A stretch of DNA of 11,769 nt from NCBI GenBank assembly GCA_937884685.1, contig CAKZYM010000793.1:1-11769 (forward strand). Direction: 5' to 3'. Positions within the stretch are counted from its first letter, which is position 1. Each line of letters begins with the position of its first letter. The notes under the pieces were generated by a model. The model saw only the letters and a program-made list of their open reading frames with translations, made no database searches and had not been told where the DNA came from. This DNA is from an uncultured Calothrix sp. (GTDB lineage Bacteria; Cyanobacteriota; Cyanobacteriia; Cyanobacteriales; Nostocaceae). Position numbers and translations under genes: made by a program. This document shows, in pieces, positions 1 to 6,185 of this stretch.

Positions 1-50
1 AAAATAACCAATAAAAATGTAAAGACGTAGCATTGCTACGTCTCCCGTAA
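1..50 (-). terminator. Dispersed GAGACGTAGC-type hairpin, copy 1; likely terminator of the RTX gene
   Basis: A palindrome at 23-43 has a 9-10 bp stem (AGACGTAGC / GCTACGTCT) and a 1-3 nt loop. Read on the minus strand, the direction of the RTX gene that ends at 104, the stem is followed by TTACATTTTTATTGG, which gives the hairpin plus T-rich tail of an intrinsic terminator. The flank AACCAATAAAAATGTA and the stem recur at 1137-1183 in the same orientation and at 10112-10158 inverted, so this is one copy of a dispersed repeat family. Terminator function is inferred from position and shape. Confidence 0.6.
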
Positions 51-103
51 ATTACAACGAAAACCAATTCACGAAAAGAAATTCAGCAGACTATTTGAAC
101 AAC

Positions 104-940
104 TTAAACAAACTTGAAGTCTCGTGAGAAACTAACGTTAGTAGTGTCTTCAACAACAGCAATTATGTCACCACCCGAATATATTACGGTATCTGAAGCG
201 CTAGTACCACCCCAGTTTTCGGTTCTCAAAGAATACTGACTCGAACTACCTTTAGCTTGAATATAATCTGAAGAAGCATCCCAGTCCTTGATAGTTGCAA
301 AGCCTAGACCTTGGTAAAACACACCATAATTATCACCTAAGACAAAAGTATCATAACCGCTTCCACCATAGAGAGTATCGTATTCGTTACTCGAATAACT
401 TCCACCTTCAATGAAGTCATTTCCAGAACCACCATAAATTTTGTCACTTCCAGTTCCACCTCTGAGGGTATCATGACCATATCCACCAACGAGAGTGTCA
501 TTGCCTTTTCCTCCAGTGAGAGTGTCATCACCATATCCACCATACAGATAGTCATTGCCATGATAACCAAATAGCTTATTTTTGCCGCTATCACCATAGA
601 GAGTATCGTTTCCAGTACCTCCTGTTAAATTTTCAATACTAAACAATGTTTCCGAATAATATGAGCCAGAAGTACTGACAGTATTTGTTGCCAAATTCGC
701 AGTAATATTCCCAGAATAGTAATGATAAGAGACGGTATCCGAACCGCTTCCACCATTAAAATAGTCTTGTCCACCATTACCTACGAAATAGTCATCACCA
801 CTTCCACCGTATAAGGAATCATTATTACTACCACCAATTAAGTAATCATTGCCACCGTAACCATAAGCAACATACCTGTTAGATCCGCTATAGGATATAG
901 TCTCGCTACCTTGGGTTCCGTATCCATATTTAATAGTCAT
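104..940 (-). CDS. RTX (hemolysin-type) calcium-binding repeat protein, 278 aa
   Basis: The protein is built of glycine/aspartate nonapeptide repeats of the GGxGxDxLx type, which form a parallel beta-roll that binds Ca2+. One block is at residues ~26-68 and a longer one at ~106-198. Between them lies a non-repeat insert ending in SIENLTGGTGNDTL, a linker commonly seen before RTX blocks. The C-terminal ~75 residues (FVLGD...FATIKDWD...) resemble the capping region of cyanobacterial RTX proteins. There is no N-terminal signal peptide, which fits type I secretion with a C-terminal signal, but no ABC/HlyD exporter genes are in the window. No enzymatic domain (lipase, protease) is visible, so this is a repeat-only protein whose role (surface layer, adhesin, calcium buffer) is unknown. 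The start is supported by AGGAG 8 nt upstream. The gene is preceded by two copies of a 47-bp direct repeat and lies between two copies of the GAGACG hairpin. Confidence 0.9.
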   Translation of the reverse strand: MTIKYGYGTQGSETISYSGSNRYVAYGYGGNDYLIGGSNNDSLYGGSGDDYFVGNGGQDYFNGGSGSDTVSYHYYSGNITANLATNTVSTSGSYYSETLFSIENLTGGTGNDTLYGDSGKNKLFGYHGNDYLYGGYGDDTLTGGKGNDTLVGGYGHDTLRGGTGSDKIYGGSGNDFIEGGSYSSNEYDTLYGGSGYDTFVLGDNYGVFYQGLGFATIKDWDASSDYIQAKGSSSQYSLRTENWGGTSASDTVIYSGGDIIAVVEDTTNVSFSRDFKFV

Positions 941-948
941 GCTATTGT

Positions 949-953
949 CTCCT
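949..953 (-). promoter_or_regulatory. Ribosome binding site of the RTX gene
   Basis: AGGAG on the minus strand lies 8 nt upstream of the ATG at 940-938. It fixes the start of the RTX gene. Confidence 0.75.
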
Positions 954-973
954 AATTCAAATTTTGTTATCTG

Positions 974-1020
974 TTAAGCAGTTGGTCTAAAGTAAAAGCA
1001 GTATGCAGGGGTAGGATATT
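974..1020 (-). repeat. 47-bp direct repeat, copy A, 33 bp upstream of the RTX start
   Basis: This shares TTAAGCAGTTGGTCTA and GTATGCAGGG-TAG-ATATT (plus-strand reading) with copy B at 1064-1110, exactly 90 bp away, and a weaker match with copy C at 3922-3968. The conserved blocks are interrupted by a short variable stretch, a pattern more like a protein-binding or promoter element than a coding remnant. On the minus strand it reads towards the RTX gene and ends 33 bp before its ATG. Confidence 0.7.
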
Positions 1021-1063
1021 GTTTATTTCTTTCCCTGATAACTCAATCAACTTCAACCTTGTA

Positions 1064-1110
1064 TTAAGCAGTTGGTCTAGATTAAAAGCTGTATGCAGGG
1101 ATAGAATATT
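1064..1110 (-). repeat. 47-bp direct repeat, copy B
   Basis: This is the second copy of the element at 974-1020, in the same orientation and offset by 90 bp. Most positions are identical; differences cluster between GGTCTA and the AAAAGC block. It may be part of a tandem control region for the RTX gene. Confidence 0.7.
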
Positions 1111-1136
1111 TTTTTATTTTTTTAAGAAATTCTTTT

Positions 1137-1183
1137 AAAAATAACCAATAAAAAATGTAGAGACGTAGCAGTGCTACGTCTCC
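1137..1183 (-). terminator. Dispersed GAGACGTAGC hairpin, copy 2; likely terminator for the cell-wall genes
   Basis: A perfect 11-bp stem (GAGACGTAGCA / TGCTACGTCTC, 1160-1182) closes on a 1-nt centre. Read on the minus strand it is followed by TACATTTTTTATTGG. It has the same orientation as copy 1 and lies about 180 bp past the amidase stop, so it can end transcripts from the amidase gene before they enter the RTX control region. The role is inferred from structure. Confidence 0.6.
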
Positions 1184-1204
1184 CTCAATGTCAAAACACG
1201 TTTT

Positions 1205-1349
1205 TATAGTGGTTCCAAAAAAGAAACATACGACAGTTTAAGTCATTTTGGAGGGGGTTTGGGGGACGCAACCGTCCCTCAATCGGGGGTTTGGGGGAGA
1301 ATCCCCCATTCTTGGTTTTTTAATACGGAAATTAATTGGAATGACTATA
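1205..1349. mobile_element. MITE-like 145-bp element with 14-bp imperfect terminal inverted repeats
   Basis: The left end TATAGTGGTTCCAA (1205-1218) and the right end TTGGAATGACTATA (1336-1349) are inverted repeats matching at 12 of 14 positions. Both ends terminate in TATA, consistent with insertion at a TA dinucleotide as in IS630/Tc1-mariner elements. The interior has no coding potential and carries G-rich direct repeats (GGGGGTTTGGGGGA twice, allowing an AC/AG difference) and two small hairpins: GGGAC/GTCCC around 1263-1278 and GGGGGA/TCCCCC at about 1294-1308. No transposase is nearby, so it would be a non-autonomous element moved in trans. It sits 15 bp beyond the amidase stop codon, where insertion would be harmless. 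Confidence 0.5.
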
Positions 1350-1364
1350 AATGTAGGATTAGAA

Positions 1365-2426
1365 TTACAATGTCTTACGCAGCCACTTCATAATCGCTCT
1401 AGCAACAGCTTCTCCTCCCCGAGTACTCCAATCTTTGGTGTCGGGAACTGGTATGTGGATAAAATACAATTCTGCTAGTACCGAAACTCTGACATTTGTA
1501 TCCTCAGCACCACTCAAGACACCTAACTTTAAACCAGGGTCTCTACCATTCGCAATCCGGTCAACAATTCCCAATTCTTCAGCAATTTCTGCGCTCATCA
1601 TGGATGATAAATCTAAATCTTCAGCATCTCCTTTAGTCTTGTGTACGAGAACTTCTGCTCCTTGTTCAACATCATCATCAAAACTATTATGATGAATTGA
1701 GCAAAAGACATCGTAATCAGCAGCAGTTTTGCCTATATCGTAAAGACCCCCGTTGTTAACTCCACCAAAATCTGTAATTACACAAGGTATTCCTGCTTCA
1801 TCAAGGACTTTTTTCGCAGCTTTAGCAGCTATCCAATTCAAATCATATTCATGTACACCGTTAAACCCATCTGCTCCTGATTCTTGTCCGTTCGGGTTTG
1901 GGCCATGTCCCACTTCTAGCATCACACCTTTTTTCTTCCAGATTGGTGTTTCTATAGGTGAAGAACCTGCGTTTTCTAAAAGTTTCCGAGCATCTGGAAT
2001 CAAGTTCAAAACCTTGCTAATATATTTTTCTTTTCTGAGTCTTGAAGCTACTGTTCCATCAAAAGGGCCACCAACATAACCTGCAAAAGCAATGAAACGA
2101 ATGAAGTCTTCAGGAGTTGCACTATTATCGCGCCAACCTTGATTAACTGGTCTATCAATAAAAATCCAGTAGCCTTTGACTGCATCTTCGAGTGTTGCAA
2201 ATTCGCAATAAATATCTTTTCCGTCATGAGCTTCGTATTCAACTGGTACAGCATTGTGAACCTCTTGACGATACTTCATTCCGAATGGGTTAGCGTGTAA
2301 CTTGAATAAATCTGATTTACCCCAACCCGATTCTAAGATAGCTTGAGCTAGTTGAGCGACCTTGAGATGTTCAAACTCTATATTTGCAGAAGCTAAAACT
2401 TGTACGAAATCATTCCAATTAAACAT
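1365..2426 (-). CDS. Two-domain peptidoglycan hydrolase: GH73-like glucosaminidase + N-acetylmuramoyl-L-alanine amidase (Amidase_3), 353 aa
   Basis: Residues ~5-150 resemble the glucosaminidase/FlgJ muramidase fold: AQAILESGWGKS with E32 in the position of the catalytic Glu, then NPFGMKY and FATLEDAVKGYW. Residues ~165-352 are an Amidase_3 zinc amidase: EVGHG (H174), HEYDLN (E193) and SIHHNS (H245) match the three zinc ligands, and LAELYFI supplies the C-terminal catalytic Glu (E319). One domain would cut the glycan strand, the other the MurNAc-L-Ala bond. No signal peptide or membrane segment is visible, unlike AmiC-type cell-division amidases, so export or a lysis-type release is unexplained. 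The start is set by GAGGAA 6 nt upstream. The PG-binding gene lies 130 bp upstream on the same strand, suggesting a shared cell-wall task. The family call is firm; the biological role is open. Confidence 0.9.
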   Translation of the reverse strand: MFNWNDFVQVLASANIEFEHLKVAQLAQAILESGWGKSDLFKLHANPFGMKYRQEVHNAVPVEYEAHDGKDIYCEFATLEDAVKGYWIFIDRPVNQGWRDNSATPEDFIRFIAFAGYVGGPFDGTVASRLRKEKYISKVLNLIPDARKLLENAGSSPIETPIWKKKGVMLEVGHGPNPNGQESGADGFNGVHEYDLNWIAAKAAKKVLDEAGIPCVITDFGGVNNGGLYDIGKTAADYDVFCSIHHNSFDDDVEQGAEVLVHKTKGDAEDLDLSSMMSAEIAEELGIVDRIANGRDPGLKLGVLSGAEDTNVRVSVLAELYFIHIPVPDTKDWSTRGGEAVARAIMKWLRKTL

Positions 2427-2432
2427 TTGATG

Positions 2433-2438
2433 TTCCTC
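2433..2438 (-). promoter_or_regulatory. Ribosome binding site of the amidase gene
   Basis: GAGGAA on the minus strand lies 6 nt before the ATG at 2426-2424. It supports this start over internal methionines. Confidence 0.7.
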
Positions 2439-2556
2439 AATAAAGTAACAAAATCAATCAAAAAATAAACCATGTTTCGATTACCCTGATAAAATAAAAT
2501 TTTCTGTTGTAGATATTGATATATAAGGTTTCCACAGAATTTCGTGAAAAAACTAC

Positions 2557-3477
2557 TTAAGCAGAGAACTGTTTGAGCAAATCATCTCCCGCAATAATGG
2601 TTGACATAAACCTATAGTTACGGTTGCTTTGATAGCGCCAATCTTGTTTAATCAGTCTCATGAAATCGCGATGACCCTTGCGAGTACGTCCTACTAAACA
2701 GCCAGCACCAGCTAACTTAATATCATTACGAGGATAGTCATATCCGTAATGCTGATTAATACCAAAAATACCTGTATCTAGCTTGTCACCTGTACGAATC
2801 ATGTCTTCATTCAAGTCTCTATGAACGGTGACATTACTAACTTGAACGAGTCCTTCATGAGGTTCAGGTTTATCAGTACCGTGGGTTCCGACTCTCCATG
2901 CTTTGTATTGTCCAAATTTGATTCTGGCAGCACCCTTGGGATTCATGGGATTATCAGTGTAGTGATTACCCGGTTCGGTTGTTGCTTCCCAAATATCGGT
3001 AATTTTGGGAGTTTTATCAACAATTTGAATAACTAATCTTAAGTCGTTGAAGCTATTAGGTTTGTCGGAATTAAGCGTTCCGTTTGGGTTCATCCCTTCA
3101 ATATAAATGATGTTGTATTCACCAACTTTTCTATCAACGTAATAGCCTTTTGCTAGCATATATTTAATAATGCGACTAGCCAAATTGTTACTCAAATTTA
3201 GTTCTTTTTCTAGTAAGGCAGAAGTAACATCGGGGTGTGTTTCAATTAATTTCTTCGCAGTATCGGGTCCCAAAAATCCCGATTCATCGCACTTCATTAA
3301 TTCTTGAAATTCTCGGAGTGCTGATGCAGAAATCGGACCAAACATACCATCTGCTGGAGGTGCAAGAAGTTTGTGCCAAATCAGAATCTCTTGAATATGT
3401 GCGGCTAATTCTTTGTCGGCTGCTATTGCTTCTAAACCGTATTCTAGCTTTTGACTGTAGAATTCTTGTAGTTTCAT
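2557..3477 (-). CDS. Peptidoglycan-binding domain protein with His/Cys C-terminal domain (possible L,D-peptidase/transpeptidase-like), 306 aa
   Basis: Residues ~23-80 look like a PG_binding_1 domain: the repeated pattern DGMFGPISASALREFQE ... GFLGPDTAKKLIE is typical of its three-helix fold. A helical linker follows (~85-112). The C-terminal ~180 residues include FGINQHYGY (H243) and AGAGCLVGR (C260), a His...GxGC arrangement resembling the YkuD-type L,D-transpeptidase active site (H...S/GxGC). The match is weak, so catalysis is inference. HRDLNEDMIRTGD (~219-231) and GHRDFMRLIKQD (~268-279) look like further family motifs. There is no signal peptide. No clear Shine-Dalgarno precedes the ATG at 3477; the start is chosen because the PG-binding helix begins soon after. 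It lies upstream of the amidase on the same strand, possibly in one transcript. Confidence 0.75.
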   Translation of the reverse strand: MKLQEFYSQKLEYGLEAIAADKELAAHIQEILIWHKLLAPPADGMFGPISASALREFQELMKCDESGFLGPDTAKKLIETHPDVTSALLEKELNLSNNLASRIIKYMLAKGYYVDRKVGEYNIIYIEGMNPNGTLNSDKPNSFNDLRLVIQIVDKTPKITDIWEATTEPGNHYTDNPMNPKGAARIKFGQYKAWRVGTHGTDKPEPHEGLVQVSNVTVHRDLNEDMIRTGDKLDTGIFGINQHYGYDYPRNDIKLAGAGCLVGRTRKGHRDFMRLIKQDWRYQSNRNYRFMSTIIAGDDLLKQFSA

Positions 3478-3572
3478 TGTTCTAGTTGCTTAATTCAGTT
3501 AACAAAAAATGAGGCTTTATAATCAGTGCCAAATCATTATTTTAGGAGAAGAAATAATTACTACTCCATGGT

Positions 3573-3644
3573 TTAACTTTTCCCTATTGTGATTATTTAA
3601 ACTTTTGGCTATTTAAATTTTTAAACTTCAACAGGGAAAGTTAA
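3573..3644. repeat. 72-bp near-perfect inverted repeat
   Basis: The left arm TTAACTTTTCCCTATTG (3573-3589) pairs with the right arm CAACAGGGAAAGTTAA (3629-3644). There is one extra T and one transition between the arms. The ~39-bp AT-rich loop has internal TTTAAA repeats. It begins 8 bp past the stop of the 48-aa ORF, in front of the PG-binding gene, so it may be a hairpin terminator for the small gene or a tiny palindromic mobile repeat. No duplicated target site is evident. Confidence 0.55.
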
Positions 3645-3652
3645 TTTGATAA

Positions 3653-3799
3653 TTATGTATTTGCTTCTAGTTCTTTTCTTCCTGCTGCTGCAATAGCTTC
3701 TAGAACTTCGCACATTGCTTCTAAATCATCTACTTGACCGTCAACTAAATCGAAAGCGATTAGTATTAATTCTCTGCGAATTTTACGAGATATTTTCAT
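3653..3799 (-). CDS. Small acidic hypothetical protein, 48 aa
   Basis: An ATG at 3799-3797 opens a 48-codon frame ending with TAA at 3655-3653. The protein starts basic (MKISRKIRREL), continues as an amphipathic, acidic, probably helical stretch (LVDGQVDDLEAMCEVLEAI) and ends AAAGRKELEANT. I do not recognise a family. Arguments for a real gene: balanced amino-acid use and a coherent helical pattern, a direct-repeat element and a small palindrome upstream, and a strong inverted repeat just downstream. Against: length, and only a weak GGA 9 nt before the start. Position and strand match the cell-wall genes below it. It could be a small regulator or the end of a decayed gene. Confidence 0.45.
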   Translation of the reverse strand: MKISRKIRRELILIAFDLVDGQVDDLEAMCEVLEAIAAAGRKELEANT

Positions 3800-3858
3800 T
3801 TTGCTATTCCATTAGATTAATAAGGAAAGATATTTTTTCCATCAGGTAATGTTCTGTA

Positions 3859-3873
3859 TGCATATTTTATGCA
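3859..3873. promoter_or_regulatory. Possible operator: TGCATA-TTT-TATGCA
   Basis: A perfect 6-bp inverted repeat with a 3-bp spacer lies 60 bp upstream of the 48-aa ORF. Such short spaced palindromes often bind dimeric repressors, but no regulator can be assigned. Confidence 0.25.
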
Positions 3874-3921
3874 AGACATAATCATTCCTCTGACTTTAAA
3901 AACTCAGTTTTTTCTGTCTGT

Positions 3922-3968
3922 CAATTAATTGGTCTATTTGTAGAAGCGGTATGCAGGGGTAGAATATT
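3922..3968 (-). repeat. Direct repeat, copy C, upstream of the 48-aa ORF
   Basis: It matches copies A and B (974-1020, 1064-1110) in TTGGTCTA, GAAGC-GTATGCAGGGGTAGAATATT and their order, with one extra base in the variable spacer and a diverged left end (CAATTAATTGGTCTA). The orientation is the same as A and B, and it lies 122 bp before the small ORF. The shared core suggests a common regulatory element rather than chance. Confidence 0.65.
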
Positions 3969-4561
3969 TTGAGAGAGTGTCTTATCTACTTATGAAACTA
4001 GAGTTAAAAATCTAATTCAGTCGTGAGTCAATAAGCATCACTTAATGCGACAGTCTGAGACTTTGCTGAAAATATTGCTTTCTCAATGACAAGATACGTT
4101 GACCCTTTTTAACAAAATCGTAAAGATTTATCGTATTTTTCTCTGCCCACAACAATTACAATAAACGTGTTTTTGCGGATGTGCTAGTTTTTACACTGGT
4201 ATTTATACAAACATCAAATTAGATTTTTTATTCAAAATCACGCAAAATCTTTGACTGTAGTAATTTTAGGCAAAAATAGTTAATTAGATATCTATAAAAC
4301 TTTATAAAGACACCAGGTTTACTTTAAATAACTTTGATGTAAAACAATTTTCTTACATATGAACCATATAAACACAATATATTTTTACGTTTTTTTTAAA
4401 TTTAGTCAGTATTTTTCCTGATAAATTAAATTAGTGATAAATATAAATCTATTGTCTGCATAATCGTTATACATCAGCACCAATAGATAAAAGTAAACGA
4501 TTTTTAGATTTATTAGCCTTTGGGGTGCAATTGAGCTTACTGCAAAAAAATAATAAGAAAT
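3969..4561. other. 593-bp AT-rich intergenic region upstream of the sigma-like/DUF1822/CHAT operon
   Basis: No ORF longer than about 15 codons with a plausible start was seen in it. It must carry the promoter of the plus-strand operon, but no convincing -35/-10 pair stands out; TTGACT at 4251-4256 lacks a good -10 at the right distance. Small inverted repeats occur at 4052-4062 (AGTCT-G-AGACT) and nearby (GCAT...ATGC). The length leaves room for a long leader or an unseen small RNA. Confidence 0.4.
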
Positions 4562-6184
4562 ATGTCTAAATATCAACAAATTATTGACAGGCTTGTAACG
4601 GGTATATCCTTAAAAGATAATTCCAATGGTACCGCAAGCCTAATTCGACAGGAAACTCACCGAGGACTAAGACCTTTTTTAGAAAATCTGATTGAAGATA
4701 ATTCGATAGCTAGTGAAGATGAATTAGCACAATATTTTTTACAATTTTTATTAGAATCCCACAATAATTATCATTTTTTGTGGAGAAATCAAGCAAATAT
4801 ATCTTTAACTTTCAGCTATACCGTTTTTTATAAAGTTGCAAAATTATTTCTGTTTAACTATTTACAGTTAATTTGCTTTTATGAAGCTAGAGACATTAGC
4901 CAAAAGTTAAGACAGACTTCTAATTCCGGTTCGTACTATGCTCTAGAAGACTGCTTTATTATTGGTATTGAGATTGCTTTAGCTCCAGCATCTTTACTAA
5001 AAGGATATTCTTTTGATTCTAAAACGCATTTAAAAACTTATGCTAGTGTAGCTCTAAATCGGACTATCAAAAATAAGATTGTTAAGGAATTAAAAGCCAA
5101 GTCTTTGAAATTATCGGATAATGGCTTACTGCGAAATACAACTAAAAGGAAATTGGAAGAAGCTCTGAGTAACTTCGGTATTTCTAAAAGTAATATCATC
5201 AAATATTGTCTAGTTTGGCAGGCTTTTAACGAATTATTTTTGGAGCTTTATCCACCTAGTAGCAATGGAAGCCATCAGCGTAAACCACCAACAACACCTT
5301 TAACTGATGAACAACTTTTGCAAATTGTAATCCGGTATAACAAACAAGTTCGACGTTTAGAAATTCAGGAATCTAACAGCAATAGCCAAACTATCAAACA
5401 GATGCTAGCAACCTGCGTTCAATCGGTGCGAAATTTACAAAGCAGAAAATTAGTATCGATAGAAGAACATAACTATATAAATGAAATAGCATCCGAAGAA
5501 GATACGGAAATGATTGCAGAAGAAACCCAGCAACAATCAAAAGAGGTAAGCAGTATTATTTTAGAAGAATTTAGAGCATTAGAAAAAACTGCTCAACAAT
5601 CATTACTGCTTTGGTTGGGTTTAGAAATTAATCAGAATGATTTTTTAGGTTTTTTGAATTTGGAAAAGCAATATCAGGTTGCTCGTAACTTTCAAAGGTA
5701 TATCAAAACTATACTCAAATCATTTATTAAGCGCTACAGCGATAGTGTATTGGGTAAAAATCTCGGTGCTAAAGAAGTTGACCAACTTTGTAAAGATAAA
5801 CTTAATGATATAAAAGGTTATTTAACTATTCATAGCAAAAACTTTTTTCGCAAAATATTAGCGAAAACGGTGCAGCATCAAATTAATGAATCAGATAAAT
5901 TATGTTTAATTCCCTATCTGGATAAATTGAATGAATACAACCAGCAAAGAATTAAAGATATTGAGATTAGAGACGCTGTAGCTGATGCTTATATTCAAGC
6001 GAAGAACAGCATTATTAAAATTCAGCAACCATTTTCAGCAGAAGTTGAAAGCCAGCTAGAAGTTAAATTGCAACAATTTAATTGTGCTGTTGAAAAAATA
6101 GAGAGCTTTATTGAAAATTGGCTTGTAGCAAATCAAGCCTTATTATGTCAAAATCTAAGCAAAAATCAAACAGTAGAGGCATGA
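4562..6184 (+). CDS. Divergent sigma-70-like protein, first gene of the CHAT-CHASE2 operon, 540 aa
   Basis: A mostly helical soluble protein. Residues ~125-175 (ALEDCFIIGIEIAL ... KGYSFDSKTHLKTYASVALNRTIKNKI) resemble sigma-70 region 2, where an FDP-x-F-x-TYA block is followed by a basic recognition helix. Residues ~358-388 (FLGFLNLEKQYQVARNFQRY) resemble a C-terminal helix-turn-helix with its arginine-rich helix. The middle (~240-335) is polar and Glu/Gln-rich. At 540 aa it is much longer than ECF sigma factors and lacks an obvious region 1.1 or 3. In cyanobacteria such proteins are found beside DUF1822 and CHAT genes; this placement from memory supports the call. It may be a true alternative sigma factor or a sigma-like adaptor. 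The start ATG has no strong Shine-Dalgarno, but an in-frame stop lies just upstream. The stop is 1 nt before the DUF1822 start. Confidence 0.6.
   Translation: MSKYQQIIDRLVTGISLKDNSNGTASLIRQETHRGLRPFLENLIEDNSIASEDELAQYFLQFLLESHNNYHFLWRNQANISLTFSYTVFYKVAKLFLFNYLQLICFYEARDISQKLRQTSNSGSYYALEDCFIIGIEIALAPASLLKGYSFDSKTHLKTYASVALNRTIKNKIVKELKAKSLKLSDNGLLRNTTKRKLEEALSNFGISKSNIIKYCLVWQAFNELFLELYPPSSNGSHQRKPPTTPLTDEQLLQIVIRYNKQVRRLEIQESNSNSQTIKQMLATCVQSVRNLQSRKLVSIEEHNYINEIASEEDTEMIAEETQQQSKEVSSIILEEFRALEKTAQQSLLLWLGLEINQNDFLGFLNLEKQYQVARNFQRYIKTILKSFIKRYSDSVLGKNLGAKEVDQLCKDKLNDIKGYLTIHSKNFFRKILAKTVQHQINESDKLCLIPYLDKLNEYNQQRIKDIEIRDAVADAYIQAKNSIIKIQQPFSAEVESQLEVKLQQFNCAVEKIESFIENWLVANQALLCQNLSKNQTVEA
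6174..6179 (+). promoter_or_regulatory. Ribosome binding site of the DUF1822 gene
   Basis: TAGAGG lies inside the last codons of the sigma-like gene, 6 nt before the ATG at 6186. It indicates translation coupled to the upstream gene. Confidence 0.6.
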
Positions 6185-6185
6185 A

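Noticed and set aside
337..597. 86-codon open frame on the minus strand inside the RTX gene
   Set aside because: It is an out-of-frame shadow of the glycine/aspartate repeats (Met/Val/Leu-rich low complexity) and has no start signal.
1435..2079. Plus-strand open frames opposite the amidase gene
   Set aside because: They are antisense to a gene with clear catalytic motifs, are Ser/Pro-rich and match no family.
4251..4280. TTGACT as the -35 of a promoter for the sigma-like operon
   Set aside because: No acceptable -10 hexamer lies 16-18 bp downstream, and it is about 300 bp from the gene.
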